Positions 10,557 through 22,463 of a stretch of 64,000 nt of DNA are shown piece after piece (the first letter of the stretch is position 1; each line of letters starts with the position of its first letter). The position numbers and the translations under genes are program-made. Source of the stretch: Roridomyces roridus (Eukaryota; Basidiomycota; Agaricomycetes; Agaricales; Mycenaceae); NCBI GenBank assembly GCA_029378245.1, contig JARKIF010000011.1, positions 434,001-498,000 of the forward strand, in the 5' to 3' direction. The notes under the pieces are model-generated. The model was not told the DNA's origin, did no database searches, and saw only the letters and a program-made list of their open reading frames with translations.

Positions 10557-13016
10557 AAAACAACAGATTGGGGTGTATATTGTATTATGTACCTTGTGTA
10601 CAATCCAACGCGTAATTGCTGAACCTTTAGGTTTGGCTACCCAAGGCATTGTCATTTGTGTGCATCAGAACAAATTTGTACAAATTGAATGTGTCATGTT
10701 CAAGAATCTCCCGAGTCCTGCTTCACAAGCCTACGTACTGTACCACTTTACAGTCAAGTACTTTAAAAATTGCTGCCCTCCAGGCTTCAATGCAACTCCA
10801 ATGTCTTTCTCTCTGCCATTCTGGGTTTGAACTCACCATTTCAGTCGCTTTGAACCGGCTGAGTCGGTGCTATCGCACAATGTCCGTGGCCCACCAAGTT
10901 GATATGGGTCTCCGTTTCCGACGTCCGTCTCCATCTTCATCTCCGAGTCTCCGCTGCCTTGGCGGTCGACTACTTGCTGTTTTCTGCTGCGAACACATTG
11001 CAAGCGGCTTGAGGCTTCAATTAATGTCATGGTGCTTCACTGAACGCGGTGCCAAATTCAACTGGAATCCCCTACTCTGTCAAGAGGAGGGTTCTGTGGG
11101 GCTGAATGGACATCAGTGTGCCAAGGTGATCCCATCGAATGACTTTCCCAGTCAGACAAAACTCGTAAGCATTGTATCCACTCGATCTCCGGAGAACAAA
11201 TTCAACACTGATTGACCTCACCATCCCGCCGGCAGGCAACCGGCAGGACGGGCTTCACAGCACCAGACTCGAGAGGCCGCCCTCAGAGTAGGGGAACGGC
11301 GCTCGCGCCGCTATGGATCAAATATTGATACAACTGACAGGACATCATCACAGCCACCTGTCACTTGTCTTCTCACTCCACAACCAGTCGCGTCTGTTGC
11401 CACCTCCGCGTCCGACCCATTCTTCTTCACAGCTTCTTCTTGGACTCGGTTCCATGGCTGCTTGCTTGTCTGCTTCTTAGTGTTCCCGTCTCTGGTCATC
11501 ACGCTCCAAGTCGCGCCGCCTTCAAGCCGCCTCGCCATTCAGACGCCGTGGCCAAATGCTGGCCGTGGCGCCTCACGCGCACGTTCCACTCAGCTCACAA
11601 CAGCACATCCTTTCAATACCACCAGATGTTCTGCCAGATTCTGACCCAATTCTGACCGCAAGCCGCCGCCGCCGCACATGATGCAGCACATCTGAAACCA
11701 CCTTGGATACACCGTGCAACTTTGAATGAATCTCCCATGTGGCGGCCTGTCAGATGTACGAGAAAGCCCCGACGACTTTTGCCCTTTGCTCCAGCTGCCA
11801 CGCGTGATCATGTGCGGGTTGACGCTTGGTGCTCGGTGCTCGTGGTACTCGATTAGCAAACCGCTATCCATTTCCTTTCCGCCGCTCTGCCATCACGTGG
11901 CCCCGACCATTCGCCTCCGTTCACCCATATTTGTCGTATTCCTTCAATACAACCCCCTTTGCTCATAATTCGTGCCAAATTTGACAAGTTGCACGACCCT
12001 GTTTTCCACTCCATAACTCCAGTGATTGCCAGTTCTCGTGTTGAACTCTTAAGTCCAACCTACCCAAGGAAAATAAATTGAATTCATTGTTACCAGCAAG
12101 CCCTATCTCGTCTTGACCTGGTTCTTCTTCTTGGGGATACTCAACAAATTTATCAGTCGGCGACGTCCCACTCGACGACGGCCAATTTGTGTTACTTCTT
12201 GCTCCCGGTACTATCTCGCCGACACTGTCTGCTTGTAGCGAGTCCTCTCGCCCATCTTATCCTCCTGGACACATTGTTGGCGCCGTCTATTCGCATTGCA
12301 GACATGCGGGGACTGGTCTCCCCTACGTACACTTGGCATGTTGATGAGTATTCCGCGGCATTTAAATCATCGGAATCCGATGTAAAGCATCAACGACACC
12401 CAGCGCCTCAAATGCAGTCCTGTCGCTGCAATTAGCCGTCCGGCCTTGACGATCATATCGACCTCAGCTCCTTCAAGTTCCAGATCTATCCAGGCTATCT
12501 GCTCTTTACATATTACATGCCTGCAACGGTATCACCTTCATCCCAACCGTCCAACTCATCGTTCTAACTTTTCACGCTTCTGTTGATTCAATAGCGGGTT
12601 CATTCAGCCTCAATATAATGTATCATTTGCATCCGGCATTCTTTCAACATCTTCCGTTAGACGCCAGGTCATCCTTGGTGTTCGTCTCACAGCCTTTGTT
12701 CGTCGCCGACAACTGTTCAAAGCCACACCTCGTCGATGTGTTTCTCATGCGCTCGCACCACCACTTCAGCAAGCAATTGTTGCCACTGACTCCAGGCGCG
12801 GAAGGCGTAGGTTAGCGCGGAAGACCTTGCTGTCGTTACGGCGGCATGCAACAGTGCATTTCTCTCAGGGGTGATTCTTGTGCTTAGCTGCATCTACGCA
12901 TGGTAGGGGCTGGAAGCGCTGACCTATTATCTAGTTCCCTGGGCTTCAATGATTGAAATCCCTTTTATTACCATTGGATGGATTGTGGATGAACAAGAAA
13001 GTCAACTGGGCCGAAA
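10557..13016. other. Long intergenic region
   Basis: About 2.5 kb in which I see no gene. The longest open frame (10,649-11,215, plus strand) has no domain or biased codon pattern and overlaps the 3' flank of the upstream membrane-protein gene. It could hold non-coding transcripts or decayed repeats, but nothing specific is recognisable. Confidence 0.4.
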
Positions 13017-13024
13017 GGTTCAGC

Positions 13025-13435
13025 TAGGGATCGGCACCGTACCGTACATACGGCAGTACGGTACGGTACGGTCCGGTACGGCCGTACCCGTACTGGCTCT
13101 CGAGGCAAGAAATACGGTACGGTGAGTCGCCGTAGCGTACCCGTACTGAGCCGTACTGGCATGCCGAAGACCGGCAGCTCTCCGTTACCATCTAAACCGC
13201 GTGGAACGTTGACCGGTGACATCCTGAAACATGCTGGTAGGCCTTTCACGTCCTCCCGCGCTGTTTTGGGTCGCCACGAGCGCTGCCGGCGTCTCGGCTA
13301 CCGGGCCGAGTACGGTACGGCCGTACCCGTACTGCCTCCTCGAGCTCCCCAATACGGTACGGTTACGGTCCGGAAGGCGCCGTACTTCGCCGTAAAAGTA
13401 CGGTCGTACCGTATACGGTACGGTGCCGATCCCTA
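13025..13435. mobile_element. hAT-like MITE with GTACGG subterminal repeats
   Basis: A 411-bp unit with inverted ends beginning TAGGGATCGGCACCGTACCG is flanked on both sides by the same 8-bp sequence GGTTCAGC (13017-13024 and 13436-13443). The 8-bp duplication is the hallmark of hAT-type insertion. Both arms are packed with overlapping copies of GTACGG/CCGTAC, and a block of about 45 bp (around 13,065 and 13,311) is directly repeated. It has no coding capacity, so it would depend on a transposase elsewhere. The superfamily assignment is inference from the duplication length. Confidence 0.8.
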
Positions 13436-13693
13436 GGTTCAGCATCCGCCTCGCAGAGGCCTAATCCCAGGTCATTGAATAGTAGTTGAACATCACATTC
13501 GAGGTCTCGCGTGGTGGAGTCAATCATCGCAATCACCGTTGCTGATCCATCTGGCGCCATGTTTTGCGGCGCAACTTGTTCAAGACTCGGAGACATTATG
13601 TACTAAGTAAGACAAAGAGATGCTATCTACATTATTCAATTCACACACAAATCCACCCAACCATCCATCCAACACCAACCAACCACAGATAAA

Positions 13694-15381
13694 TCAACCA
13701 TGAAGCTCGAGCTGATCCTCCTCGAGCTGATCCTCCTCCTCCTCCTCCTCCCCACCCTCAGGTCCTTCTTCTGCCTTCTCTTCCTCTTCCTCACCCTCGC
13801 TCATCACCATATCCTCCTCCTCCCACTCATCTCGCTGGGCCATCACCGATATCGTCGGCACATCAACATCCACCCGTGCACTCCCGCTCCAACTCGGCAC
13901 CGCCCGCTCCTCCACACCACGCCTGTACTCAGACCCATAGTCACGCACCGCCATCTCATCGGCATGCATCCCCATCCCCGCCCACCTCCCCGAGGTCAAA
14001 TCCTGCGTCGTCGGCGTTGCCTGCACGCGTAGATCAATCGGCAAGTTATCCTCACGGCAAGAGCAAGACGGACCTCATTCACCGACGTACGCGCCATCCT
14101 ATACCACCCTTCTGATCGCGAAACAATTCGCCCCCATACCTCCTCCATCGGAACCTCCTCCATCGAACCACTACTCCGCTTCCACTTCTGCACGTCGTTG
14201 CTCCCTTTGCCGTTCTCGCTCTGGTGAACCTGGTTCGCGCTTTGGGAGTTTCGGGCCCAGGTTCCCCCAACCGACGCCGAAGCCGACCTAGCGACACCCG
14301 TTCCACCTCCACCTCCATCTCCGTGACACCCAAACCCAAAGAGCTGGAACTCCCCATCTCCAACAACCGGCGCAGGCGGCGGCCAGGAAAAAGAAGCTCG
14401 ATCCACCACGACCAACGGTGGTCCGACAGCAGGTACATCCGAAGCCCTATCAACGCCATAGGAATCTGGTTTTGCGCACGGGGCCGCCGGTTTCAAAAGC
14501 CTCTGGAATACTGAAGAGCTATCTCTTGCTGGTGCTGCGGTTTCAGTCGATTCAGAGGCTGAGACGGGAAGGGAAAGGGGATCCGGATGAGGCATGGGCT
14601 TGGTTCGAGGCGGGGACGGAGGGGGAGATCCAGACTCGACTCGTTTACCGAGAACGCTCGGAGTGTCGACGTCGATGCGTATATTAGATCGAGGAGCGGG
14701 GGTAGCATGATTGAAAGCTGGAGTGGTCGAGGGGCCGACGCCGAGAGCAGGGATGATGTCTCGGGTGCTGAATGGACTGGGATTGCGCGCGCTCGAGGAC
14801 GTTGCTGCGATGTTAAAGGGATTGTTATTCGTCTTGGATCTCTCCTGCAACAGAGGTGGCGCGAACGGTCGAGCGCCAAAAATGGGAGGGGAGAACGAAG
14901 TGGCTTTGTTGACTAGGCTAGTAGGCGCTGTGCTGGGAACAAAAGCTGCCTTGGTCACGACGCCGGTGTCTGAAATCGAAGCGGATCCGAAGGGACTACT
15001 GCTGGACGTGGTGCTGAATGGATTGGGGTGACACCAGCTCGAACTTTGGGTGCGGGCTGACGAGAGTGAGGACGACGTTGGTGGATTGGTGTTCGAGCTG
15101 TTTTTCAAGGGAGTCGTCGCGGGTACACTGGTGGGAAGGAAAAACGAGGTCGCTTTGCTGGGAAGGCAAATCGGCGGGGTGCTGGGAAAGGTTTCGCTTC
15201 CAATAGGTGTACTTGAAAAGAGGTGGGGTGTCGGACGAGGAGTGAGAGCACCGAAGGGAGAAGAATGGGTGGACAAGGCAGGTGGGCGAGCTACAGGAGT
15301 GCAAGGCTGCAAGAGGAAGTTGAGTGTCCGCTCGGCATCGTCCAGGGCGTCCACGAGTGCGGCGACGAGTTGGTGCGACGG
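13694..15381 (-). CDS. Hypothetical low-complexity protein with acidic C-terminus
   Basis: A long minus-strand frame begins just after a good 3' splice site (CTCTCAATAG at about 15,382) and reads SHQLVAALVDALDDAERTLN. It continues through a serine/proline-rich region with scattered FG motifs (SPFGALTP, SSPFGSAS, NPFN, FGFG) to RTSVNEVRLALA. A very short apparent intron (about 35 bp, GTGAGG...GTGCAG near 14,020-14,054) joins it in frame to ATPTTQDLTS and a strongly acidic tail (runs of E, ending QLELHG). Scattered FG motifs suggest a nuclear or nucleoporin-like protein, but this is weak. The first exon with the ATG is not resolved. Other strands also have long open frames here because of the GC-rich composition. 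The acceptor, the intron frame continuity and the acidic tail favour this strand. Confidence 0.45.
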
Positions 15382-16458
15382 CTATTGAGAGAATATGAAG
15401 AAGCACGCAGCGGCGAGATGAGGAGACAAGACGCACAATGGAGCCATAGTTCGCTTTGATACTCGCCACACTCTTGCACAGGAATGGATTGGGTGCAGCC
15501 GCTGGATGAGGTCCTGGGACGAAGAGCGTCGGAAGGCCCTCTCTGGCACGCACAGTCGGATCGGTCGGATATGGTGGGCAAGGCAGTGGCGGGCGATGCT
15601 TCTCTCGGTAGGATGCTTGGTAGTCGAGAAAACGGACTTCCTGGTCGTTCTGGCGTGTCAGAAAGCACCGGCATCGCAGCGAGAAGTACGAACCTCGAAT
15701 GACTGGCCACGCGAGCCGGCGAGAAAAGCAACGGGCAGAGACATGAGAGTCTCGCTTCCCAACGGTGGCACAGGCGAGCAGTCCATGATGATGGTGCAGA
15801 GCAAGAAAGGGACGACGCGTGACTTCCACGTGATGCGGAGCTTGACGATCGGCGGAGTTTGATCGGAGCTCAAAAATTGACAAATTGATTAGACTCAGTC
15901 GACAGGAAGGCAAGCTGCATCCATCGACTGCACCACAGCTGAAAGCGAATACCGCCTACGCAAAGATACTGCCGGTCCTTGTCAAGCGCACCAACAGGGC
16001 GGATTTTGCGGTGACATTGCTTTTTTTTTTTTTCCGACCATTCGGCGGACGCCGTCCGGTTGAGGTTGATAGTGGATTCCCGCCCTTTCTCGTCGAGTGG
16101 AGGAGAAGAGAACAGGCCTGTCAAAGTCGGTGATTGCTTGGTTATCGGCTTTTGCCTCTTGGCGTTCAAGACTGTCAAGATCTCGTCAACAGGATTACCC
16201 AACTAGCCATCACACCTTAATAATAACCGACCGTCTCGTACTATTCGGAATACTATTCGGCAAACTCAACGATTGGATGATGCGATTCCCGATGACTCGG
16301 GAATTCAACGTTTTTTGTCATCCCAACGGGTCGCGTTGTTTACTAATTGTGTTCTTGGCAATGAGGTCGTAGGCCGGCCGCCGTTTAAAAGGGCTGCGTG
16401 TAGGTGTCCATTGTTCATTCAATTGAATTCAACCGACCTCCTCAACTCCGAGTCTTTC
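15382..16458. other. Intergenic region
   Basis: About 1.1 kb between divergently oriented genes. It should contain the unresolved 5' exon of the minus-strand gene and the promoter of the dehydrogenase. A poly-T run lies at about 16,020-16,034. Nothing else is recognised. Confidence 0.45.
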
Positions 16459-17320
16459 ATGTCTGGCAAAACCGTCTATCTCAGTATGTCCCTCTGTTTC
16501 TCAAGTCAATCAAATTGACATGGTTTGAAGTCACCGGAGCCAACCGTGGCATTGGCTACGGCCTCGCCAAAACGATCGCAGCGCGCCCCAACACCATCGT
16601 CTTCGCTGGCGCTCGCGATCCCACCGCGCAGTCGCTCACGGACCTCGCTGCGACCCATCCGAACGTGCACCCCGTCAAGTTGATTGCGGCGGATAAGGAG
16701 AGCAACGACGCCGCCATCGCTGAGATCCAGAAGACAGCCGGTCAGTTGGACGTGGTCATTGCCAACGCAGGTATTTCCGTTCTCCCTCTGCCTCGTCGGA
16801 AACTCACCAGGCGCATTTAGGCATCGCCAACCACTTTGGCCCAGTCGGAACGACTCCAGTTTCCCAGTTCAAAGACCACTGGGAAGTCAACACCCTCGGC
16901 GTCATCGTCCTCTTCCAATCCGCCCAAGAGCTCCTCCTCGCCTCGCCCACCGGCGCACCAATCTTCGCACTGATTTCCACCGGCGCAGCCTCCATGGGAC
17001 AATTCTACAACGCCGCCATGAGTGCATACGGCTCGTCCAAGGCCGCTGCCAACTTTATCGTCAAGGCCCTCGACGCCGAGAACCCCAAGCTCGTTTCCCT
17101 GGCAATACATCCGGGCTGGGTGGCTACTGATATGGGGAATGGCGGGGCCAAGGCGTTTGGGATGGAACAAGCTCCAGTCACCGTGGAGGATTCGATCAAC
17201 GGGGTTCTGTCGAGGATTGATGGGGCAACGAAGGAGAAGAGCAGCGGCAAGTTCTTCAATTTTGCGCGCTCGTCTGCGGGCAACATGTGGGATATTGATA
17301 CGGATGAGATTTCTTGGTAG
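16459..17320 (+). CDS. Short-chain dehydrogenase/reductase (NAD(P)-dependent)
   Basis: Three exons (16459-16483, 16531-16770, 16821-17320) give a 254-residue protein beginning MSGKTVYLITGANRGIG. The Rossmann nucleotide-binding motif TGANRGIG is at residues 10-17. NAG (in VVIANAG) follows strand beta4. LISTGAAS supplies the catalytic serine region. YGSSK is the Y-x3-K catalytic motif. HPGWVATDM follows at the usual place. The length is typical of classical SDRs. The sequence pattern (ARDP, ELLLAS, WVATDMG) resembles the fungal norsolorinic-acid-ketoreductase-like group of carbonyl reductases, but the substrate cannot be told. The protein is cytosolic, with no targeting signal. All frames are intact. 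Confidence 0.88.
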
Positions 17321-18512
17321 AGCATGAAATTCTATGAAGGAGGTCGATAAATTGTGTCTGCCTAAAATTCGTTTCCCCCGATTGGCGATAGTCCATCAAA
17401 GGCGGACCAGAGCGCATCAGTCCAGAAGAAAAAGTATTGAAACCCGACGGCTATAATCCTCCGCGTGCTCGTCATCAACTTCCGAAACGGAGTTTAGCAA
17501 GAATGCCGAGTCCAAAGCAACAAGAGACACCATCATCAGAGTGTGAAACCTGTCAATAAGCCACGCTCCGTCAGGGCAACTCCGGATGACTTCCATCCAT
17601 TCATCGTCCTCGGGGTGACCGTCCAAGAGCCACGCATCTACTTACATGTATCTTTACCTCATAATGACCAGCATGAATGATTCCCAGGTGCAAAAAAAGG
17701 ATACTAGGGATGGTCAAAGCTGCTCGTCTTCAGCGGGGGTTCGATTCTTCCGCCGGGCTTACGACGACATGGCAAAATGCGCGGGAATTTTGCTCCAAAG
17801 CGATTCTAATGTCAGGCCATTTGTGTGTTTCGTGGGTCCAGTATCAATTGCTTGTACTGAGTAGCCTGTGAGTACAAGCTAGGTCTGTGACTTGAGGCTT
17901 GAATGGACGTTCGATTCCTCGTTCAGCCTTCAGAGATCGTCAACACCAATCACTTTTGCTGCTTGATGTGGGGGGGGGGGGGGCCAAGTATCCTACGATG
18001 CAGTACAGGCGTCCTGGAGAAGTCTCGACTGTAACTTCGTTCCACAAGGCCATTGGGACAGTCTCGACATCCGAACAGTCGATCCGAGCGCCAAGCCACA
18101 GAATTCAACCCTGTGCCTACGAGGACGAGAGCGATTGCTGGAAAATGATGGATCAAGACATGGGGTCGTCGAGGGTATAATTGACTCGGACGCTGCGGAC
18201 TTTTGGTAGGGTCGGTGTCCATATACAGTTTCCTCAGCCAATTGGATCGTTGCGATAGTTCGACAGATAGATGAAGTCCTTTCTCCCGCGTCAGATTTAC
18301 ATCATATCGACCCAGTGCAGACCGCGGACGGATGGTTGCGAAATGGTTGCTGCAGAAGATGAGAAATCCAGAAGAGCCCGCTGAGAGTTCAGTTTACTAG
18401 GCAGACGCCGTCCGCATTTTCCTTCATGAGGACGAATATGGTCTGAATGAAAAATGAAACACGTGCCTGATGTCATCGCTCCACGACCCAATCCAATTTG
18501 CTCCTGACCACC
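17321..18512. other. Intergenic region with a G14 homopolymer
   Basis: About 1.2 kb without a supportable gene. Open frames on both strands are short and featureless. A run of 14 G residues lies at 17,970-17,983. A GGTTCGATTC string at about 17,738 resembles a tRNA B box, but no cloverleaf can be folded around it. Confidence 0.45.
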
Positions 18513-19196
18513 ATGTCTCAAGGCAACGACTCCGAGCATGCAACGACGCCCCAGCAAGAATCAGTACAGACGCCTCGTATAGTGGAACCTGAGACTCAGA
18601 TGAGCATGGACGAGGGAGTCTCTGCGAGTTACTTCAGTGCGTGGACACGGTCGTTCTCCGGATGCTCATTTTGACAGGATGTGCTGGAAGAAACGTTCTT
18701 GGATAGAACGAAAAGCTCTGAGAGGGACGACGAGACGGACAGCACCACGACGGAATCCAGCACCCGGGCGATAGCAGGCTCTGTGGTGCCGTCGGGCCCC
18801 GCGTCTCCGGTATCCGAGCCGTCCGAGGACCCGATGGCGTCACAGTGGCAGAATTTCAGCCGTAGCGTTGACGGGATGCAGGATGTCGAATTCGAAGAGG
18901 ACGGGCCCGGGTCCCCGTCGAGGGGCGATGGTATGCCGACAGAGCCTGCGATCAATCTGTCTCCGCGGCTGTATCCAGTGGGAACGCGCAACGGGATGGA
19001 GAGCGTGGATGCAGAGATGGAGGGAGATCGGGAGGATGAGGCGAGCGTTGCCACAGGCGACAAGTCGGAGGATGACGACTACCCGTCGAACGAAGAGACG
19101 GAAGAGATGGACAAGAGTGGGAATCCTATCAAGCGGATGGCAAGAAGGGCCAAGGAGGGAGTCAAGAGCATGCGCGAGAAGATTAAACCATCGTAG
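18513..19196 (+). CDS. Small acidic, probably disordered protein
   Basis: An ATG in good context (CCACCATG) at 18,513 opens MSQGNDSEHATTPQQES. The frame runs to about 18,650, where an intron (GTGCGT donor, AG near 18,677 or 18,691) joins the main exon. That exon reads FLDRTKSSERDDE and continues through an acidic Ser/Glu/Asp-rich stretch to the basic C-terminus KRMARRAKEGVKSMREKIKPS, with stop at 19,194. No domain is recognised. The acid-then-basic layout suggests an intrinsically disordered or nuclear protein. The acceptor choice affects the frame: the one at 18,691 is in phase with exon 1. Real coding status is likely but not proven. Confidence 0.5.
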
Positions 19197-20810
19197 AAGA
19201 AGACCAATTTGACTGGAGGAAGCGACGAGGTAGAGATCAAAAGTCATCGCCCGCTTAAATCCGACCGCTGATGCGAGGCCGGCATTCCCGGCCAACTTCT
19301 CGCTTCTTGCCTCCATCTACCATTCTCAACTAGTCTAGTCTCACAACGGAGCATGCTCCTGCGCCGCCTCTCCCCATCACCGCTCCCCCACGTCCCCTCC
19401 AGCAGACTATGTTCTAACGCCACTTACTTAGGCATCCACCCTCAAGAACCTCGAGATCGGCTCCCACACTCGTGTAATCTTTCCAGGGCTTCACCGGACG
19501 GCAAGCTACCGCCAATGCCATCGAGTCTCTGGCCAGGGGTACCCAAATCGTCGGGGCGTGACACCTGGTCGTGATGGCATGCATCCTGTACTGAAAGATC
19601 TGCCAGTGCTGCCGACGGTCAAGGACGCAATGCGGGAACTCAAACCCGACGCGACGGGCATCTATGTTGCTGCGAATCAGGCTGCTGCTGCCATTGAAGA
19701 GGCGATTGAAGCAGAGGTTCCGCTCATCGTCGCTGTGGCCGAGCATATTCCTGTTCACGACAAGACATGCCTACGCTTCGCTGCGGCAGTCTGCCCGATT
19801 CACACCTATTCTTTGAAACATTTCCAGGAGAATCTTGGGAGCAAAACAGATGCAATTTAGACACGGTCTGGACATGAGTACATACATACTACCAATTGCA
19901 AGCCACTGCCAAAAGCTCGGCGCTGGAAAATCAGCAAGCTCGCACGCACTCGCCGCGGGTACGGCTTATACGTAGATAGGTCAGGGTGCTTTGCATTCGA
20001 AGCAGGTAGGCGATGTGAGCACCATGAGGAACGCTGCATCGACCACGAGCACATGTTCGGGGTGAGATTGAGGCTTGTGTAACGCGGCGAGAAATTTTTG
20101 CCGAGAGGGTAGCTACGTGCAGCAGGCTCACATTGATGATCCAAGACTCGGAGTGCCGCGTAGAGAAATTGGCCAGTAAGATGGGTAGAAGCAAGCGAAG
20201 AACCGAGATGGATATGAGAAAAGACATGTTCCACGGGGCCAGTAGTCGAGAGATTACAGTTTGATCAGGAGAATGTTGAGGATTGCCACGAGCGAGGAAA
20301 AGTACCACACAGGGAGAGGGGAGGGAATGATTCGGACCTCGATGGTCATCGAGGCCGGGCTTATTATATCTTTAGCCGCTGCCGGTGACGCGTCATCGCG
20401 CGCGTGAAAGCTGTGGAGCCGGCCGAGCGACTTGCTGTCGAGAGCTGTATTGAAGCTGTAAAAGTGTCGACTGTTCAATATGAAAGACGTGTCCCCGCTT
20501 CGCTCCGGCGGCGAGACAAATCTGAGTGGGAGGATGCCGGGGGTGAGTGATGAGCAGACGACAGCATCGAGGACTCGAGGGCACGCACGGCGTGGTTATA
20601 TGAGGGAGGTATGCCGCTGCCGCGGAAACACGTCAGCTCTCGGCAATGAGGGCTCCCGGGAAGCTGTAGAGTGACTGTTGAGAAAGCTGTAAAGATGTGA
20701 TGGGTGAACAATTGATGAATAATGGAGAGCTGAAGAAGCCCAGAGCCCGAACAGAAAGAGAGAGATGACTGGAAGGAGCAAGCACGAATGGGGATTGAAC
20801 AAACAAAGAA

Positions 20811-20849
20811 CCAAAGAATCGAGAGCCATTTCGTTAAAGAACGGATAAT
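20811..20849 (+). repeat. 39-bp exact repeat, shared with 52141-52179
   Basis: The sequence starting CCAAAGAATCGAGAGCCATT and ending ACGGATAAT is identical, base for base, at 52,141-52,179. Here it sits just before succinyl-CoA synthetase sequence resumes, so it may mark the right border of the DNA inserted into that gene. At the other site it directly abuts an inverted-repeat element. It is probably a fragment of a transposable element common in this genome. Confidence 0.7.
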
Positions 20850-21009
20850 ATGCTGCGGGTGCGTTGTCCCCTCGCACTACTCCATCCTAACTCTCTTGAA
20901 GATTCACTCCATGCTCCAATCACAGTCCAAATCCCGACTCGTCGGTGCTAACGCTCCAGGCATAATATCAGCCATCGGCCGAGGTCGCATCGGTTTCCAG
21001 CCCCTTCCT

Positions 21010-22463
21010 AGTCTCTCGTAGACAGACTCTAGACAATCTGACGATACAAGTATGTAGATTGATTATAGAGTCTGTTATCAAACTCGGCCCCTTGGCAGGG
21101 GCCCGACCAATGACGTCAAGTGCTCAAAAGAGATTGATCATCAGCACCATCACCTCTGCTCCCTCTTCCCATCCTCCTTCAATCTTCCCGTACCTTTGCA
21201 CTCTCCCTGTGCATCCATCCGCAATGGAACAGCAAGAACTCGTCTGAGCATCGGATCAAGATGATACCCGATTCAGGGCCGCCAGAGACCACTGGAGCCG
21301 GCTTCTTTCTCGGATACACTGCGTGAAGGGTCGACTCGTCCTGGGTTGTCCAGGCCACCCTCCGCATTCCGCCCTACAACCGTGCGTCTTCAAAGGAGTG
21401 TGGGAGAGGATGCCTTTGACGCTTTGCGTCCCATTGACGAGTGCGTTATCCTGCCCGCTCTGCTCCATACAATCTTGACTCATCGTTCAGTGCTCGTCGA
21501 CCCATCGACTCAGCTCGTCGCATCCTCGCAATTCCTGCACTCCAACGATTCTCCGCCCGTTGGATACGTACGGGCAGATGGCTCTGCTCGACAACCGCCT
21601 ACGCTTCCTCCCGCCCGCGCCGTTATCGCGTCTCGTCTTTCTACAAGGCTCTCAACATGCCCACGACTTTGCCACGACTCCTCCCGTCTGCCACCCACTG
21701 GTCATGTGCAGCTCAACGCCACCGACAAACCTACGAACCTACCGTCTACGACGCGCATGTGCATCGCTTCCCCGACCATCGAGACGACGGTGCAGCCCAA
21801 TGGCCTACGCGGTGACGTTTGCGCTGCATCCTCAGACAAGCACCGATGCACGTCGTTTGCTGCCCTACCGCCAGACAAGTCAGACATGCCTTTTCTCGAT
21901 CCCACGTCCTTCAAGTTCCGAGTCGTCTTCGCGCAGCCACAAGCATATGATGCATACTTCCAGCCTCGTCCAAGCCTCTTCGCGGGTGACGGAGGTCCCG
22001 AGGGATCTGAACGCATTGCTTAATTGCCTGTAATAAACGGTGCGCGTTCCTGCCGTCATTCCCTTTGAAGTCGCGGAGTGTGATCCCGCTGCAAGCTCTT
22101 CGAGCCCGCGCCCTTCTCGTTTCGACCCCCTTAGTTCACGGAGACCATGAGACTTTACGTCCTCCCGCATTCCACTTCGGCTCGTCTACACACCAATCTC
22201 ACGAGTCGTTTCCTTGTCGAGTACTTACTTATGTATCGGTTATCGAATTTTGATTGGTGTAGATAGTACTTGATAATTCACAGACATTCAATACATGTCT
22301 ACATTGAACACCTCGGAGGCAGGCTGAAGCTAGCGAGCGGCTTGCAGGTGGGAAAGCTGAGTGATGGTGGCTGAGCTGTGGCGGTGGTCGGAAATCAATC
22401 TCTTTTGAGCACTTGACGTCATTGGTCGGGCCCCTGCCAAAGGGCCGAGTTTGCAATCAGACT
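21010..22463. mobile_element. Terminal-inverted-repeat element inserted in the SCS alpha frame
   Basis: The succinyl-CoA synthetase frame stops after AGCCCCTTCCT (20999-21009) and resumes exactly after a second copy of those 11 bases (22464-22474), so the 1,454 bp between are an insertion with a target duplication. The ends share about 70 bp of inverted repeat: 22394-22463 on the right matches 21069-21138 on the left, through the CAAACTCGGCCC and GACCAATGACGTCAAGTGCT blocks. On the left an extra 59 bp separates the repeat from the duplication, and it too starts AGTCT. An open frame of 225 codons (21346-22023) has no recognisable transposase motif. The superfamily is not assigned. Confidence 0.7.

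Noticed and set aside
10649..11215. Plus-strand open frame of 188 codons
   Set aside because: It begins in the 3' flank of the upstream membrane-protein gene, has no domain, and its composition looks non-coding.
14996..15913. Minus-strand open frame of 305 codons overlapping the start of the acidic-tail gene
   Set aside because: It overlaps the better-supported frame in another phase and has no domain. Its length follows from the GC-rich sequence.
17730..17760. GGTTCGATTC resembling a tRNA T-arm
   Set aside because: No acceptor, D or anticodon stem can be formed at the proper distances, so it is treated as chance.
19861..20870. Minus-strand open frames suggesting a small hydrophobic protein within the first SCS insertion
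   Set aside because: Two overlapping frames compete, no start-intron-stop model is convincing, and no homology is recognised.
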